In this document: positions 1 through 8,355 of the stretch, in pieces
Layout: each line of letters opens with the position of its first letter
How positions within the stretch are numbered: the first letter of the stretch is position 1
NCBI GenBank assembly: GCA_947448795.1
Contig: CANFOZ010000005.1
Span: 1 to 61,879 of the forward strand
Direction of reading: 5' to 3'
Source: Bacteroidota bacterium
GTDB taxonomy: Bacteria; Bacteroidota; Bacteroidia; AKYH767-A; JAHEYN01
Length of the DNA: 61,879 nucleotides
Notes under the pieces: model-generated
Database searches by the model: none
Seen by the model: only the letters and a program-made list of their open reading frames with translations
What the model was told of the DNA's origin: nothing
Program-made: the position numbers and the translations under genes

Positions 1-608
1 CGGGCCCAACAGGTCCAACAGGCAGTGGCGGCGGTGGCAGCGGGGTTACAGGCCCAACGGGTCCAACAGGTCCAACAGGCAGTGGCGGCGGTGGTAGCGG
101 GGTTACCGGCCCAACGGGTGCAGCAGGTATAGGAGCAACGGGTCCAACAGGTGCGGCAGGTATAGGGGTGACTGGATCAACTGGATTAACAGGAGCCACA
201 GGTCCGAATAATGTGAAATTGTATTCAGCATTTGGCACCACAGATGTAACTACGAACTCCGGTGCTTGGGTCGATATCCCTCAAATGAGCATTACATTTA
301 CGCCATTAAACCCGTTGGTTTTTGTTCAATTTACAATTGCTGGTACGTGTAGTGTTTATGGTGATATTCTTGACTTTAGAATTTTCAATGCTACCACAAA
401 TACCCCAATAGCGGGTGCTGATTGCTTATCAGGTCAAACCTGGAATATTTACAACGGAGCAATTTCATGTCCAGTTGCAGTTACCGTAGGTACTCCTGTA
501 ACTATAAAAGCGCAATGGGAGCAAGGAGGAGGCCTTGCCAACTGGTATAATTACGCAGCTACTCAGTATTATGCACACCGCAGTTTAATAATTACGGATG
601 CACCATAA
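1..608 (+). CDS. collagen-like repeat protein, C-terminal part
   Basis: The gene enters from outside the window; the open frame begins at base 3 or earlier, so the GTG at 168 is not a convincing start. The first 70 or so residues are Gly-X-Thr collagen-like triplets (GPTGPTG, GAAGIGATG) interrupted by a Gly/Ser linker (GSGGGGSGVT) that occurs twice. At DNA level the triplet-plus-linker block is repeated almost exactly (3-50 and 51-107). About 130 residues after the repeats form a beta-rich domain with aromatic and Thr-rich strands, ending in LIITDAP. This resembles the trimeric head that follows bacterial collagen-like stalks, but I cannot assign a family. No T9SS sorting motif is visible. 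The role is probably a surface or secreted fibre; the N-terminus and any signal peptide lie outside the window. Confidence 0.8.
   Translation, partial: GPTGPTGSGGGGSGVTGPTGPTGPTGSGGGGSGVTGPTGAAGIGATGPTGAAGIGVTGSTGLTGATGPNNVKLYSAFGTTDVTTNSGAWVDIPQMSITFTPLNPLVFVQFTIAGTCSVYGDILDFRIFNATTNTPIAGADCLSGQTWNIYNGAISCPVAVTVGTPVTIKAQWEQGGGLANWYNYAATQYYAHRSLIITDAP
3..107 (+). repeat. tandem repeat encoding collagen triplets and Gly/Ser linker
   Basis: Two consecutive copies of a GC-rich unit encode GPTGPTG(PTG) followed by SGGGGSGVT. The first copy visible is 48 bp and the second 57 bp, differing by an extra 9-bp triplet set (GGTCCAACA). The array may continue to the left of the window. Such arrays vary in length by slippage or recombination. 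Confidence 0.8.
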
Positions 609-656
609 AATTTGAGCCGAAAGTGATTATTTATTCGTTTTTATAGTATAAGCGAA

Positions 657-1085
657 TTACACCACGAAATTCTCTTCCACAATTTTCATCAGCACTTCCT
701 TGGTGAGGGGCTTACTGATGAAGCCCTTGAGGTAGCCGATCTTTTTCGCATGGGTTGCGTCGTCTGGATTGAGGCTCGTTGTTAGCATCGCCATTACTAC
801 GCGGGCACGAATGTCCTCGGGCAGTTTCTCGTATTCTCTCAGAAAATCCCAGCCGTTCATGCCGGGCATGTTGATATCCAATAAAATAATGCCTGGTCGT
901 GGAAACTCTGCACATTCGATGAATTTGCCTTTGCAGGTCAAATAATCCAAGCCGTCTTGCGCGCTCTCCACATCCTGCACCTTCACATCAAGGCCCGAAT
1001 CGTTTATTGTAAGGGTGTGTAAAAAGTTCGTCGCGATGTCGTCGTCAATCAAAAGAATACAATCTAGTCCGCTAAATTTTTTCAT
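657..1085 (-). CDS. single-domain response regulator (receiver only)
   Basis: This 142-residue protein is a complete receiver domain and nothing more. The acidic pocket is IDDD at residues 14-16, the phospho-acceptor is Asp70 in LLDINMPGMNGW, and the conserved lysine is Lys125 in SKPL. It has no DNA-binding or enzymatic output domain, so it must act through partners or as a phosphate relay or sink. It is the last gene of the minus-strand operon, 11 bp behind the PAS histidine kinase that most likely phosphorylates it. It resembles the other receiver in the operon (2878-3255), including the NMP-MNGW signature. The output of the pathway is not visible in the window. Confidence 0.9.
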   Translation of the reverse strand: MKKFSGLDCILLIDDDIATNFLHTLTINDSGLDVKVQDVESAQDGLDYLTCKGKFIECAEFPRPGIILLDINMPGMNGWDFLREYEKLPEDIRARVVMAMLTTSLNPDDATHAKKIGYLKGFISKPLTKEVLMKIVEENFVV

Positions 1086-1096
1086 CTGTTGGTGTA

Positions 1097-2317
1097 TTAA
1101 ATGCTTAATGTAAAGTGAAAGGTACTTCCTTTGCCTAATTCAGACTCTACCCAAATAAGTCCATCGTGCAACTCCACGATCTTTTGGCAATGCGCCAGAC
1201 CTATGCCTGATCCTTCGTAGGCGGTGTTGGAATGAAGCTTCTGAAAGATTTGAAAGATTTTTTTATGAAAGGCCGGGTCGATACCAATGCCGTTGTCTTT
1301 GACTTGAAAATGCCAAAACCCAACTTCTTTACGGCTTGTTATTTGGATAACGGGCTTGCTGTCTTTTTTACGAAACTTGATCGCATTGGTAATCAGATTC
1401 TGAAACAACAGGTGTAGTTCCGTTTCAAAGCCATTCATTTCTGGTAAGTTGCTTCTTATAATTTCAGCTTGAGAGTCGTTTATAAGCGCGCCAAGGTCCT
1501 CGCATACATGGTCGAGCACAACGTTCAGGTCTGTTGGTTTGCGTTCGGCATTTCGCCCCAAACGGCCGTAATCGAGCAATCCTTTGATGAGCATGCTAAG
1601 GCGCGTGGTGGCATCGGCAATAAAAGAAAGACTCTTTTTGCCTACTTCATCCATTGTTAGTCCGTAATTGGTGTTTAATAAGCGTGCAAAGCCATCGATA
1701 GTCCGAACCGGTTCTTGCAGATCGTGGCTTGCGATGTAAACGAACTGTTGCAACTCGCGATTTTGACGCTCCAATTCGTTTTCGCGTTGTTTTTTTTCAG
1801 TGATGTCAAAGCTGATGCTGATATAGCGCTCTGGTTTCCCGTATTTATTATTAAAAGGAATAATATTCATATCGAGCCAGTAGAAATGGCCGTCTTTCGT
1901 TTTGTTTTTTATCTCACAGCGCCACCGCTTACCCAAGCGGATGTTTTCGAACATGATTTTAAAAAAATCTTTGTCGTGAAAGCCAGAGTTGACCATGCGC
2001 TGGTCTTGTCCTAAAATTTCTGCTTGCGTAAAGCCGGATAATGAGCAAAAGAGCGCGTTCACATATTCAGTTTTTCCATCCACCCCAACAATCGACACGA
2101 TGGCCGAAGCGTCGAGTGCCAATTTGTAATCCGAAAGTTCCCGACTGGCTTTTTCCAGTAATTGTTTAGATTGAAAAAGCTTTTCGCCGCTGCGGTGTTC
2201 AAGCTCCATGTTCGCCAAATAGAGGTTGCGCGTAGTATGCTCAATCATATCCTCAAGGATGCGGATCTTGTGCTCCGCCTTCTCAAGATTCTTGGCTGCG
2301 CGTTCTTTCTCGTCCAT
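1097..2317 (-). CDS. soluble PAS-domain sensor histidine kinase
   Basis: This 406-residue kinase has no membrane segment. Residues 1-65 are a charged, probably coiled-coil lead, followed by a PAS domain at about 66-173. That PAS domain carries the Aer-like signature around SGFHDKDFF and KTKDGHFYWLDMNI, a type often associated with redox cofactors. HisKA follows with His198 in IASHDLQEPVR, then a HATPase domain with the N box near 307-316 (QNLITNAIKF), DNGIGID at 341-347 and GSGIGLA at 369-375. Its start codon overlaps the stop of the H-NOX gene (TAATG), implying translational coupling. Stand-alone H-NOX proteins commonly regulate a neighbouring kinase, so this is the best candidate for the nitric-oxide-controlled kinase. 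The co-encoded receiver downstream is its likely partner. Confidence 0.92.
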   Translation of the reverse strand: MDEKERAAKNLEKAEHKIRILEDMIEHTTRNLYLANMELEHRSGEKLFQSKQLLEKASRELSDYKLALDASAIVSIVGVDGKTEYVNALFCSLSGFTQAEILGQDQRMVNSGFHDKDFFKIMFENIRLGKRWRCEIKNKTKDGHFYWLDMNIIPFNNKYGKPERYISISFDITEKKQRENELERQNRELQQFVYIASHDLQEPVRTIDGFARLLNTNYGLTMDEVGKKSLSFIADATTRLSMLIKGLLDYGRLGRNAERKPTDLNVVLDHVCEDLGALINDSQAEIIRSNLPEMNGFETELHLLFQNLITNAIKFRKKDSKPVIQITSRKEVGFWHFQVKDNGIGIDPAFHKKIFQIFQKLHSNTAYEGSGIGLAHCQKIVELHDGLIWVESELGKGSTFHFTLSI

Positions 2318-2859
2318 TAGCTGAAGTGCAAATGGAACTCACAAACCTCGCGGCCGTTTTGTTCCATGGTTTTGTGTTTTTGGGTGATTGCTTGCTTAAA
2401 ATGGGCGGCGACACCTTCAATCAGTCCTTCCATAAAAGCGTATAGTTTACGCTCGCTGAAATAAACGATAATCAGTTCGTTCTCGCTCGGATCTTCGTAT
2501 GTGAAACTTGGAAGGGCCGTTCCATTATAAAGCTTTCGCACCTCCATGTGGATAACCTGATCCACCGTTTTTAAAAAGGTCTTGGCATCTTTGTGATGTT
2601 CCAAGAAGACCGGGTGGCGCTCTGCCAATTTGCCGAAGGAGTAACGGCCCAATTTAGAGAGCAGTTCAGCTGGCGTAATGCCTGCTTTTGCAGCTCCTTT
2701 CGTCACCATCTCCACCATGTCTTCATCGGGGTAGGTGCCCGGGCCTACAAAGGGTTCTTTGGTAATTAGGTTGCAGCTCGCCATGATCTCATCTAACGCA
2801 TCTTCACCATAGGTTTCGATGATGAATTGCTCGGCGATATTAAAAATGATTCCTTTCAT
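2317..2859 (-). CDS. H-NOX haem-based gas sensor (HNOB family)
   Basis: This 180-residue protein is a full-length stand-alone H-NOX domain. It shows the proximal haem ligand His104 in QVIHMEVRKLY, the following GTALPSFTYE segment, and the haem-propionate motif Y-x-S-x-R at Tyr133-Ser135-Arg137 (YFSER). Bacterial H-NOX proteins bind ferrous haem and sense NO, sometimes O2, and usually inhibit or activate an associated histidine kinase or diguanylate cyclase. No cyclase is fused here. The gene lies 18 bp downstream of a receiver gene and overlaps the next kinase start by one base, placing it in the middle of a five-gene two-component operon. NO sensing is inferred from the family; ligand choice cannot be read from the sequence. 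Confidence 0.93.
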   Translation of the reverse strand: MKGIIFNIAEQFIIETYGEDALDEIMASCNLITKEPFVGPGTYPDEDMVEMVTKGAAKAGITPAELLSKLGRYSFGKLAERHPVFLEHHKDAKTFLKTVDQVIHMEVRKLYNGTALPSFTYEDPSENELIIVYFSERKLYAFMEGLIEGVAAHFKQAITQKHKTMEQNGREVCEFHLHFS

Positions 2860-2877
2860 GGAGGCGTTAATTTGCTT

Positions 2878-3255
2878 TTACTCGTTCTTGTTCAGAATCT
2901 CTTGTATGTTTTCGGTTGTGATGGGCTTCGAAAGATAGCCTCGCACACAACTGTACCCTGCTGCCTTTTCCTCATCTAGGGGATTGATTGAGGAGGTGAG
3001 GATATACAAGCTTGCTGCTGGGTTTTTCTGTTGAAACTCATCCAAAAACTGCCAACCGTTCATTTCTGGCATGTTCAAATCGAGCAGCACCAAGAAGGAG
3101 TGATCCAACGTCAAGGATTTTAGATAGGCCAGGCCCTCTACCGGATTGGTAAAGGACTGAACATCCATGCCTGGATGATGTAGCCTTATCATCAGTTCGC
3201 AGAGGTAGTTGTTTGGTGGATCATCGTCGACGATCACGATTTTTTGTATTTCCAT
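2878..3255 (-). CDS. single-domain response regulator (receiver only)
   Basis: This 125-residue receiver has the acidic pocket VDDD at 9-12, the phospho-acceptor Asp59 in LLDLNMPEMNGW and Lys110 in LSKP. It lacks any output domain. Its start overlaps the stop of the upstream five-PAS kinase in a TAATG junction, so the two proteins are probably made in fixed ratio and form a cognate pair. The H-NOX gene follows after 18 bp. It is of the same kind as the receiver at the end of the operon, suggesting that the operon contains two duplicated and diverged kinase-receiver pairs around one haem sensor. Confidence 0.9.
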   Translation of the reverse strand: MEIQKIVIVDDDPPNNYLCELMIRLHHPGMDVQSFTNPVEGLAYLKSLTLDHSFLVLLDLNMPEMNGWQFLDEFQQKNPAASLYILTSSINPLDEEKAAGYSCVRGYLSKPITTENIQEILNKNE

Positions 3256-5849
3256 TACCGGATAGGGATTTTTATGGTAAACGTGGTTCCTTGCTCAACG
3301 GCACTTTCGATTTCGATGGTGCCTCCAATAGTTTCAACTTGTGATTTTGTCATGTGCAGTCCAAGGCCTTTGCCTTCCACATCGTGGTGGAAACGCTTAT
3401 ACAATCCGAAGACATACTCGCCTTGTTTGGCCAGGTCGATACCGCGTCCATTGTCAGATACACGAAGCACAAGCTTTTCGTCTTCAATAAAAGAGGATAT
3501 GCGAATCAAGGGCGGGCGCAGTTCCGATTTATACTTGATGGCATTGCTAACCAAATTGTATAAAATACTTTCCAAATAGCTGCGTATGGTAATGATGGTC
3601 TTAGCATCCTCAGCAAAGTTGATATTCAAGATTGATTTTGATTCTCGAATCTGCAAGTCGAGGGTGCCGCAAATACTGGTGAGGAGTTCTTTCAGGTTCA
3701 CCAGCTCACGCTTTTCGTTCAAAGCGGTACGCGACGATAATATCACCGCCAAATCCTTCACCATGTCGTCCATCTTCACCACCGAAGCATAGATGTAGTC
3801 GATTACCTGATTCTTGTCTTTATCGGTTACGTTTGGCATTTTTAACATACGCGAAAGTCCGATGATATTAGCAATCGGCGCGCGTAGATTATGCGATACG
3901 ATGTAGTTAAACTGCATCAGCTCATTGTATCTCCCGTTGAGCTCCATCACCATGCTGTCGAGTTCTTTCTCCTTCTTCTTCAGCTCCGTTACATCCACGC
4001 CATAGCCCATAACAAATTGCTTGTTATCTGGACTAATAAAGGGATGATACCGTCGGTAAACGAAAATGCTTGATCCATCTTCTGTTTTGTGTTCATCGAT
4101 CCACTCCGCATCGATCTGCGTGCTTACAACTTGGTTGAAAAGCGCTCTGCGGCGCTCAGCAATTTCGGTACTGCTATTTTTTAATTTAGCATAATCAAAA
4201 TCATCTTTCCCGATCATCCACTTTCTTAATTTGGGATCACGGATGCCTTTTGGGTTAACAAAGATGTACTGATGCTGGGCATTGAACACCGCGACATCTG
4301 CAGGGATGTTGTTCAGAATATCTTCGGTAAAATAACGCTGAAAATCCAGCGCACGCTGTGTTTTTTTTATTGCGGAAAGGTCTCGTGCAAACAGGAGGAT
4401 GCGCAGGTTTCCATTGATAATTTGCGTAACGAAGCTGAGCAGCAGATCACTCGCTTGCCCATTTTTATCAACTCCTGTGGCTTCGATGTTCCCGCTGCTT
4501 TTGCTTAGCGCCTTTGCCGCTTTTTGAAAAGCATCCAGCACCGCCGCTTGGCTTTCCTCTTCAAGAAACAAAAAACGCAAGTTTTTTCCAATGACTTCCG
4601 ACTCGCTCCATCCAAAAAGAGCCTTTGCTTTCTCGTCCCAGCCATTGATTTTACCATCGCGGGAAATCATTATCGCCGCATCAGGAGAGGATTCATAGAT
4701 GCTCTCTAGCATGCTTTTGTGCTCTTGCAGTGTCATCTGCGCTAGCTTTAGCTCGGTGATGTCTTGCGCAATGCCGAAGGCCTTTATTTGCTTGCCTTGT
4801 TTATCGCGGACGAGCTCGGCTTGCCCCATAAGGTATTTCTTTACCCCTTGTTGGTCGCGGATGCAGAACTCAAAAGCCGATAATTTGTTGCTTACCAGAA
4901 AGGAGCGCATCCGCCGTCGCATTTCTTGGCGTCCGTCGGCACAGATGCGTTGCCAAAGCGCGCCAAAACGCATGTCTTTTTCGTCTGGCTTTAGATCGAA
5001 TATGGCATACATTTCTTTGGAGAAATGAAGCTGACCAGTAGTCATGTCAAGCTCCCAACTGCCCATCTTGGCAATTCGCTGAGCATCGTCGAGCAAGATG
5101 GAATTTTTGCGCAATTGCTCATCGGCCTCCATTTGGGAGGTGATGTCGTGCGCAATCCAGCTCACCATACCATTGCCAAAGCCTTGGTCGCGCAGCGTAT
5201 TGTTGTAATCTAAATATACAATGCGGCCTGTGCTGTGTGCTACGCGAAGCATGCCTTTGGCCACTTTTTTTGTAGCGATCGTTTCTAAATACGCACGAAG
5301 ACGTTCTTGGTCTGGAGCAATCACGAGGTCTTTTAGGTTGAGCTTGCAGAGCTGCTCTTCGCTGAACCCTAGCATCTTCGTGGCCGCACTGTTAACCGCT
5401 AAAATACGTCCCTGTAAGTCGTGGTTGCAGATAAACTCATGGCTGTTGTTGATCATCTCAAAGGCAGCGCCATTCACAAGGTCGTTGCGAACCGATTGTT
5501 CATTGATGAGGAAGCGATTGGAGACGAACTGCATGATCTTTCCCTGCGCGTCAAAGACAGGGGAGATGGTGGTTTCAACCCAATATAGATTGCCGTCTTT
5601 GCTTTTGTTGCAAATTTCTCCCTTCCACTCCCTTCCAGAGCAGATGGTTTGCCATAGGTTCACGAAAAAATCCTTGCTATGGAAGCCGGAGTTGAATAGG
5701 CGATGGTCTTGTCCGATCAACTCGGATAACTCGTATTGTGAAGTCTGGCAGAACTGTTCGTTCGCAAAGATGATTTTCCCCTTTGGATCGGTGATCGAAA
5801 GGAGGGAGCCTTTGTGGTTGAACGTTATTTCTTTAAGGACTTTAATCAT
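3255..5849 (-). CDS. multi-PAS cytosolic histidine kinase
   Basis: This 864-residue kinase has five PAS/PAC modules in series at roughly 10-115, 130-238, 250-365, 376-492 and 505-622. A HisKA helix follows with His653 in YIVSHNLRAP, then a HATPase domain with N box NLVSNAIKY and DNGRGID. There is no signal peptide or membrane helix, so it senses cytosolic signals. The first PAS has the Aer-like motif (NSGFHSKDFF, NKSKDGNLYWVETTI) and is clearly related to the single PAS of the second kinase of the operon. It is the first gene of the minus-strand operon and is coupled by TAATG to a receiver. Five PAS domains imply several inputs or long-range signal relay; ligands are unknown. Confidence 0.9.
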   Translation of the reverse strand: MIKVLKEITFNHKGSLLSITDPKGKIIFANEQFCQTSQYELSELIGQDHRLFNSGFHSKDFFVNLWQTICSGREWKGEICNKSKDGNLYWVETTISPVFDAQGKIMQFVSNRFLINEQSVRNDLVNGAAFEMINNSHEFICNHDLQGRILAVNSAATKMLGFSEEQLCKLNLKDLVIAPDQERLRAYLETIATKKVAKGMLRVAHSTGRIVYLDYNNTLRDQGFGNGMVSWIAHDITSQMEADEQLRKNSILLDDAQRIAKMGSWELDMTTGQLHFSKEMYAIFDLKPDEKDMRFGALWQRICADGRQEMRRRMRSFLVSNKLSAFEFCIRDQQGVKKYLMGQAELVRDKQGKQIKAFGIAQDITELKLAQMTLQEHKSMLESIYESSPDAAIMISRDGKINGWDEKAKALFGWSESEVIGKNLRFLFLEEESQAAVLDAFQKAAKALSKSSGNIEATGVDKNGQASDLLLSFVTQIINGNLRILLFARDLSAIKKTQRALDFQRYFTEDILNNIPADVAVFNAQHQYIFVNPKGIRDPKLRKWMIGKDDFDYAKLKNSSTEIAERRRALFNQVVSTQIDAEWIDEHKTEDGSSIFVYRRYHPFISPDNKQFVMGYGVDVTELKKKEKELDSMVMELNGRYNELMQFNYIVSHNLRAPIANIIGLSRMLKMPNVTDKDKNQVIDYIYASVVKMDDMVKDLAVILSSRTALNEKRELVNLKELLTSICGTLDLQIRESKSILNINFAEDAKTIITIRSYLESILYNLVSNAIKYKSELRPPLIRISSFIEDEKLVLRVSDNGRGIDLAKQGEYVFGLYKRFHHDVEGKGLGLHMTKSQVETIGGTIEIESAVEQGTTFTIKIPIR

Positions 5850-5923
5850 TTGTTTTCGCCAAATTCAGAAGGCTATTCAGGTCTAATTAGGGCAGCATCC
5901 AAACCACCCCCCTTCGGCTACTA

Positions 5924-5931
5924 CAAATGTA
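5924..5931 (-). promoter_or_regulatory. candidate -7 element of the H-NOX/two-kinase operon
   Basis: Read on the minus strand the bases are TACATTTG, which fits the Bacteroidota -7 consensus TAnnTTTG. It would start a transcript roughly 70 bases ahead of the multi-PAS kinase. I found no good -33 TTTG at the usual spacing, so this is only a candidate. Confidence 0.35.
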
Positions 5932-6047
5932 ATAAAAAATCAGACGTGAAAGTAGTCGCGTACCCATTTTCTGCCTTGGAGAAGGATGGTTAATGGCATG
6001 TCGTCTGATTAGCGAAAGGGCTTGCTATTTTCGCGTCCTAGAATAAG

Positions 6048-6055
6048 TATCTTCG
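6048..6055 (+). promoter_or_regulatory. candidate -7 element for the CotH-type gene
   Basis: The bases TATCTTCG differ at one position from the Bacteroidota TAnnTTTG consensus and lie 17 bases before the ATG at 6073. A transcript starting just after it would have a leader of about a dozen bases and would exclude the upstream in-frame start at 6022. Confidence 0.4.
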
Positions 6056-6072
6056 CATCAAGTATAATCACC

Positions 6073-8355
6073 ATGAAAAAAACACTGCTTTTGTTTGCTA
6101 TTTTTTTGATGTCTTGTGGTGCCTTTGCGCAGTCGCTGTATGATTTAAATACTATACAGGATATTCGCGTATTCTTTCCAAACACCAGTTGGGATAGCAT
6201 GATGGATACCGCAATAGCGGGGTCAGAGGGGTATATCGTAGCCGACTCTGTTTTTGTAAATAGCGTAAAGTTCATCGGCTGCGGAGTAAAGTACAAGGGC
6301 AATAGTTCATACAGTGCTACTCGGGCGAAGAATCCACTCCACATCAAGCTCGATTATACCTCCAATCAAGATTATCAGGGGTATCAAGATTTGAAGTTGG
6401 CAAATGGGTTCAGCGATCCTTCATTCATACGTGAGCCGTCATCGTACCTTGTGCTTCGTCAATACATGAGTGCACCACTGAGCAATTTTGCCAAGGTGTA
6501 TATCAACAACGCCTACTACGGTATTATGACCAACGACGAGGATATTAGCAACCGATTCCTTGAGCAGAACTATTTTTCATCGTGCCATACGCTTATCAAA
6601 TGCAACCCATTGAACGCAGGCCCCGGCAGCGGCACGGGCAGCAGCCTAGCCTACGCCGGAGTGGATTCCACGAGCACCAACTACACCAGCATGTACGAGG
6701 TTAAGTCCGATTATGGCTGGACCGACCTCATTCATTTTTGTGACACACTAAATAATTCCTCTGCTTCCATTAACAGCGTGCTCGATGTGGATCGCGCCTT
6801 GTGGATGCTGGCTTTCAATGATGTATTAGTGAACCTCGACAGTTATTCTGGGAGTTTTCGTCAGAACTACTACCTCTATCGTGATCATGCCAACCAATGG
6901 ATACCAACGGTTTGGGATGTTAACATGAGTTATGGAAGCTTTACTATGAGCGGCACTGGCCAGGGGCTCAACCTGTCTTCGATGCAAACGCTTACCCCGC
7001 TCTTGCATGCAACAGAGTCGGCTTGGCCGCTTATCTACAAACTGCTCGCGAACGCGCAGTACAAGAAAATGTACATCGCGCACATGCGCACCATCAATCA
7101 AGAAAATTTCTTGGGTGCGCAATACAAGCCAGCCATCGTTGCCATGCGCGCGCTGATTGACAACGCAGTGAGTACAGACCCTAATTTTTTGTATAGCTAT
7201 ACCCAGTTTCAAAGCAACCTCACTACTACCATTACCGGTGGTGGCGGACAAGGTGGTGGTGGTACCTGTGGCGTGTATGAGTTGATGGATACTAGGGCTG
7301 CATGGCTTAATACCTGCACCGAATTTTCACAAGTGCCGCCAACCATTGCTTCGGTAACCCCATCCTCGTCAACGCCAGCTTTCGGCTCCAATGCAGCAAT
7401 CACTGCACAGGTCACCAATGCTACTAGCGTTTATTTGGGAAGTCGCAGCAAAGTTTCCGACCGTTTCGTGCGCATCGCCATGCTCGACGATGGTAACCAC
7501 AACGACGGTGCTGCCGGTGATCTGGTCTTTGGGGTCAACATGCCGGTGAATTCGATGAACATACAGTATTACGTATATGCTGAGAATGGGAACGCCGGTA
7601 TCTTCTCGCCGGTGCGTGCCGAACATGAATTCTATCAGCTAAACCCAACAATAACGCAAGCCACTACGGCTGATTTAGTGATCAACGAAGTGCTTGCCGC
7701 TAACACTTCTGGTATTGTTAACGAAAGTGGCAAAAACAAAGACTGGCTTGAGCTATACAACAAAACGAACAACACGCTCGGTTTGAACGCTATTTTCTTA
7801 TCCGACTCGCTTAGTAATATTGGTAAATGGCGCTTTCCTGCCGATGCGTTCATAGGGCCGAATGAGCATTTGCTGGTATGGGCGGATGATAAAAACGTGA
7901 CCTTGCTCGACCACCATACAAACTTCGATTTGAACAACGCCTTCGACATGGTGCTGCTGAGCGATTCGCTTGTGATTGGAGACAGTCTGTCGTTTTTGAA
8001 TCAGCCCGCTAATCAGGGCTTGGCGCGCTGTCCGGATGGAACGGGCGACTTTCAGCCAACCACCACCCTCACACCAAAAGCGGTAAACATCTGCGAGCTG
8101 AACCTGCTTGATGAAGAAGTGCCCTTTTCGATTTCCTTGTCACCGAATCCGACAACGGGAATGGTGAACCTCGCCTTTCAAGGAGACCTTATTCCACAGT
8201 CGATTCAGTTGGTGAACATGCTTGGCCAAGTGGTCTTGGAAGGGAATGGGAGCAGCAGGCAACTCGACCTGACAGATTTGGCATCCGGCTTGTATGTTGC
8301 GCGTGTCTCCCTCGTAGGTCGCCGTCCATTGTTTGTAAAAATCGTTCGCCAGTAA
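6073..8355 (+). CDS. secreted CotH-type protein with lamin-tail and T9SS sorting domains
   Basis: I chose the ATG at 6073 because it gives a clean signal peptide (MKKTLLLFAIFLMSCGAFAQ); the in-frame start 51 bp upstream adds a polar leader and overlaps the promoter-like element. The 760-residue product has a CotH protein-kinase-like domain at about 25-390, including NDEDISNRFLEQNYF and WDVNMSYG where the family has its Asp-rich metal site. A glycine-rich linker (GGGGQGGGG) follows, then an Ig-like segment, a lamin-tail domain near 530-610 (VINEVLAANTSG, DWLELYN) and a type A T9SS sorting domain beginning SLSPNPTTG. CotH proteins of spore-formers are kinases; extracellular bacterial homologues are poorly understood. 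The stop codon abuts that of the convergent dehydrogenase gene with no spacer. Confidence 0.85.
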   Translation: MKKTLLLFAIFLMSCGAFAQSLYDLNTIQDIRVFFPNTSWDSMMDTAIAGSEGYIVADSVFVNSVKFIGCGVKYKGNSSYSATRAKNPLHIKLDYTSNQDYQGYQDLKLANGFSDPSFIREPSSYLVLRQYMSAPLSNFAKVYINNAYYGIMTNDEDISNRFLEQNYFSSCHTLIKCNPLNAGPGSGTGSSLAYAGVDSTSTNYTSMYEVKSDYGWTDLIHFCDTLNNSSASINSVLDVDRALWMLAFNDVLVNLDSYSGSFRQNYYLYRDHANQWIPTVWDVNMSYGSFTMSGTGQGLNLSSMQTLTPLLHATESAWPLIYKLLANAQYKKMYIAHMRTINQENFLGAQYKPAIVAMRALIDNAVSTDPNFLYSYTQFQSNLTTTITGGGGQGGGGTCGVYELMDTRAAWLNTCTEFSQVPPTIASVTPSSSTPAFGSNAAITAQVTNATSVYLGSRSKVSDRFVRIAMLDDGNHNDGAAGDLVFGVNMPVNSMNIQYYVYAENGNAGIFSPVRAEHEFYQLNPTITQATTADLVINEVLAANTSGIVNESGKNKDWLELYNKTNNTLGLNAIFLSDSLSNIGKWRFPADAFIGPNEHLLVWADDKNVTLLDHHTNFDLNNAFDMVLLSDSLVIGDSLSFLNQPANQGLARCPDGTGDFQPTTTLTPKAVNICELNLLDEEVPFSISLSPNPTTGMVNLAFQGDLIPQSIQLVNMLGQVVLEGNGSSRQLDLTDLASGLYVARVSLVGRRPLFVKIVRQ

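Noticed and set aside
3..160. Regular repeats resembling a CRISPR array
   Set aside because: The repeats are in frame and encode collagen triplets; there are no unique spacers.
2317..2859. Soluble guanylate cyclase
   Set aside because: Only the haem domain is present; no cyclase catalytic domain is fused or adjacent.
5221..5886. 221-codon open frame on the plus strand
   Set aside because: It is antisense to the multi-PAS kinase, whose domains are clear; the translation shows no family motif and is rich in Arg, Ser and Cys as expected of a shadow frame.
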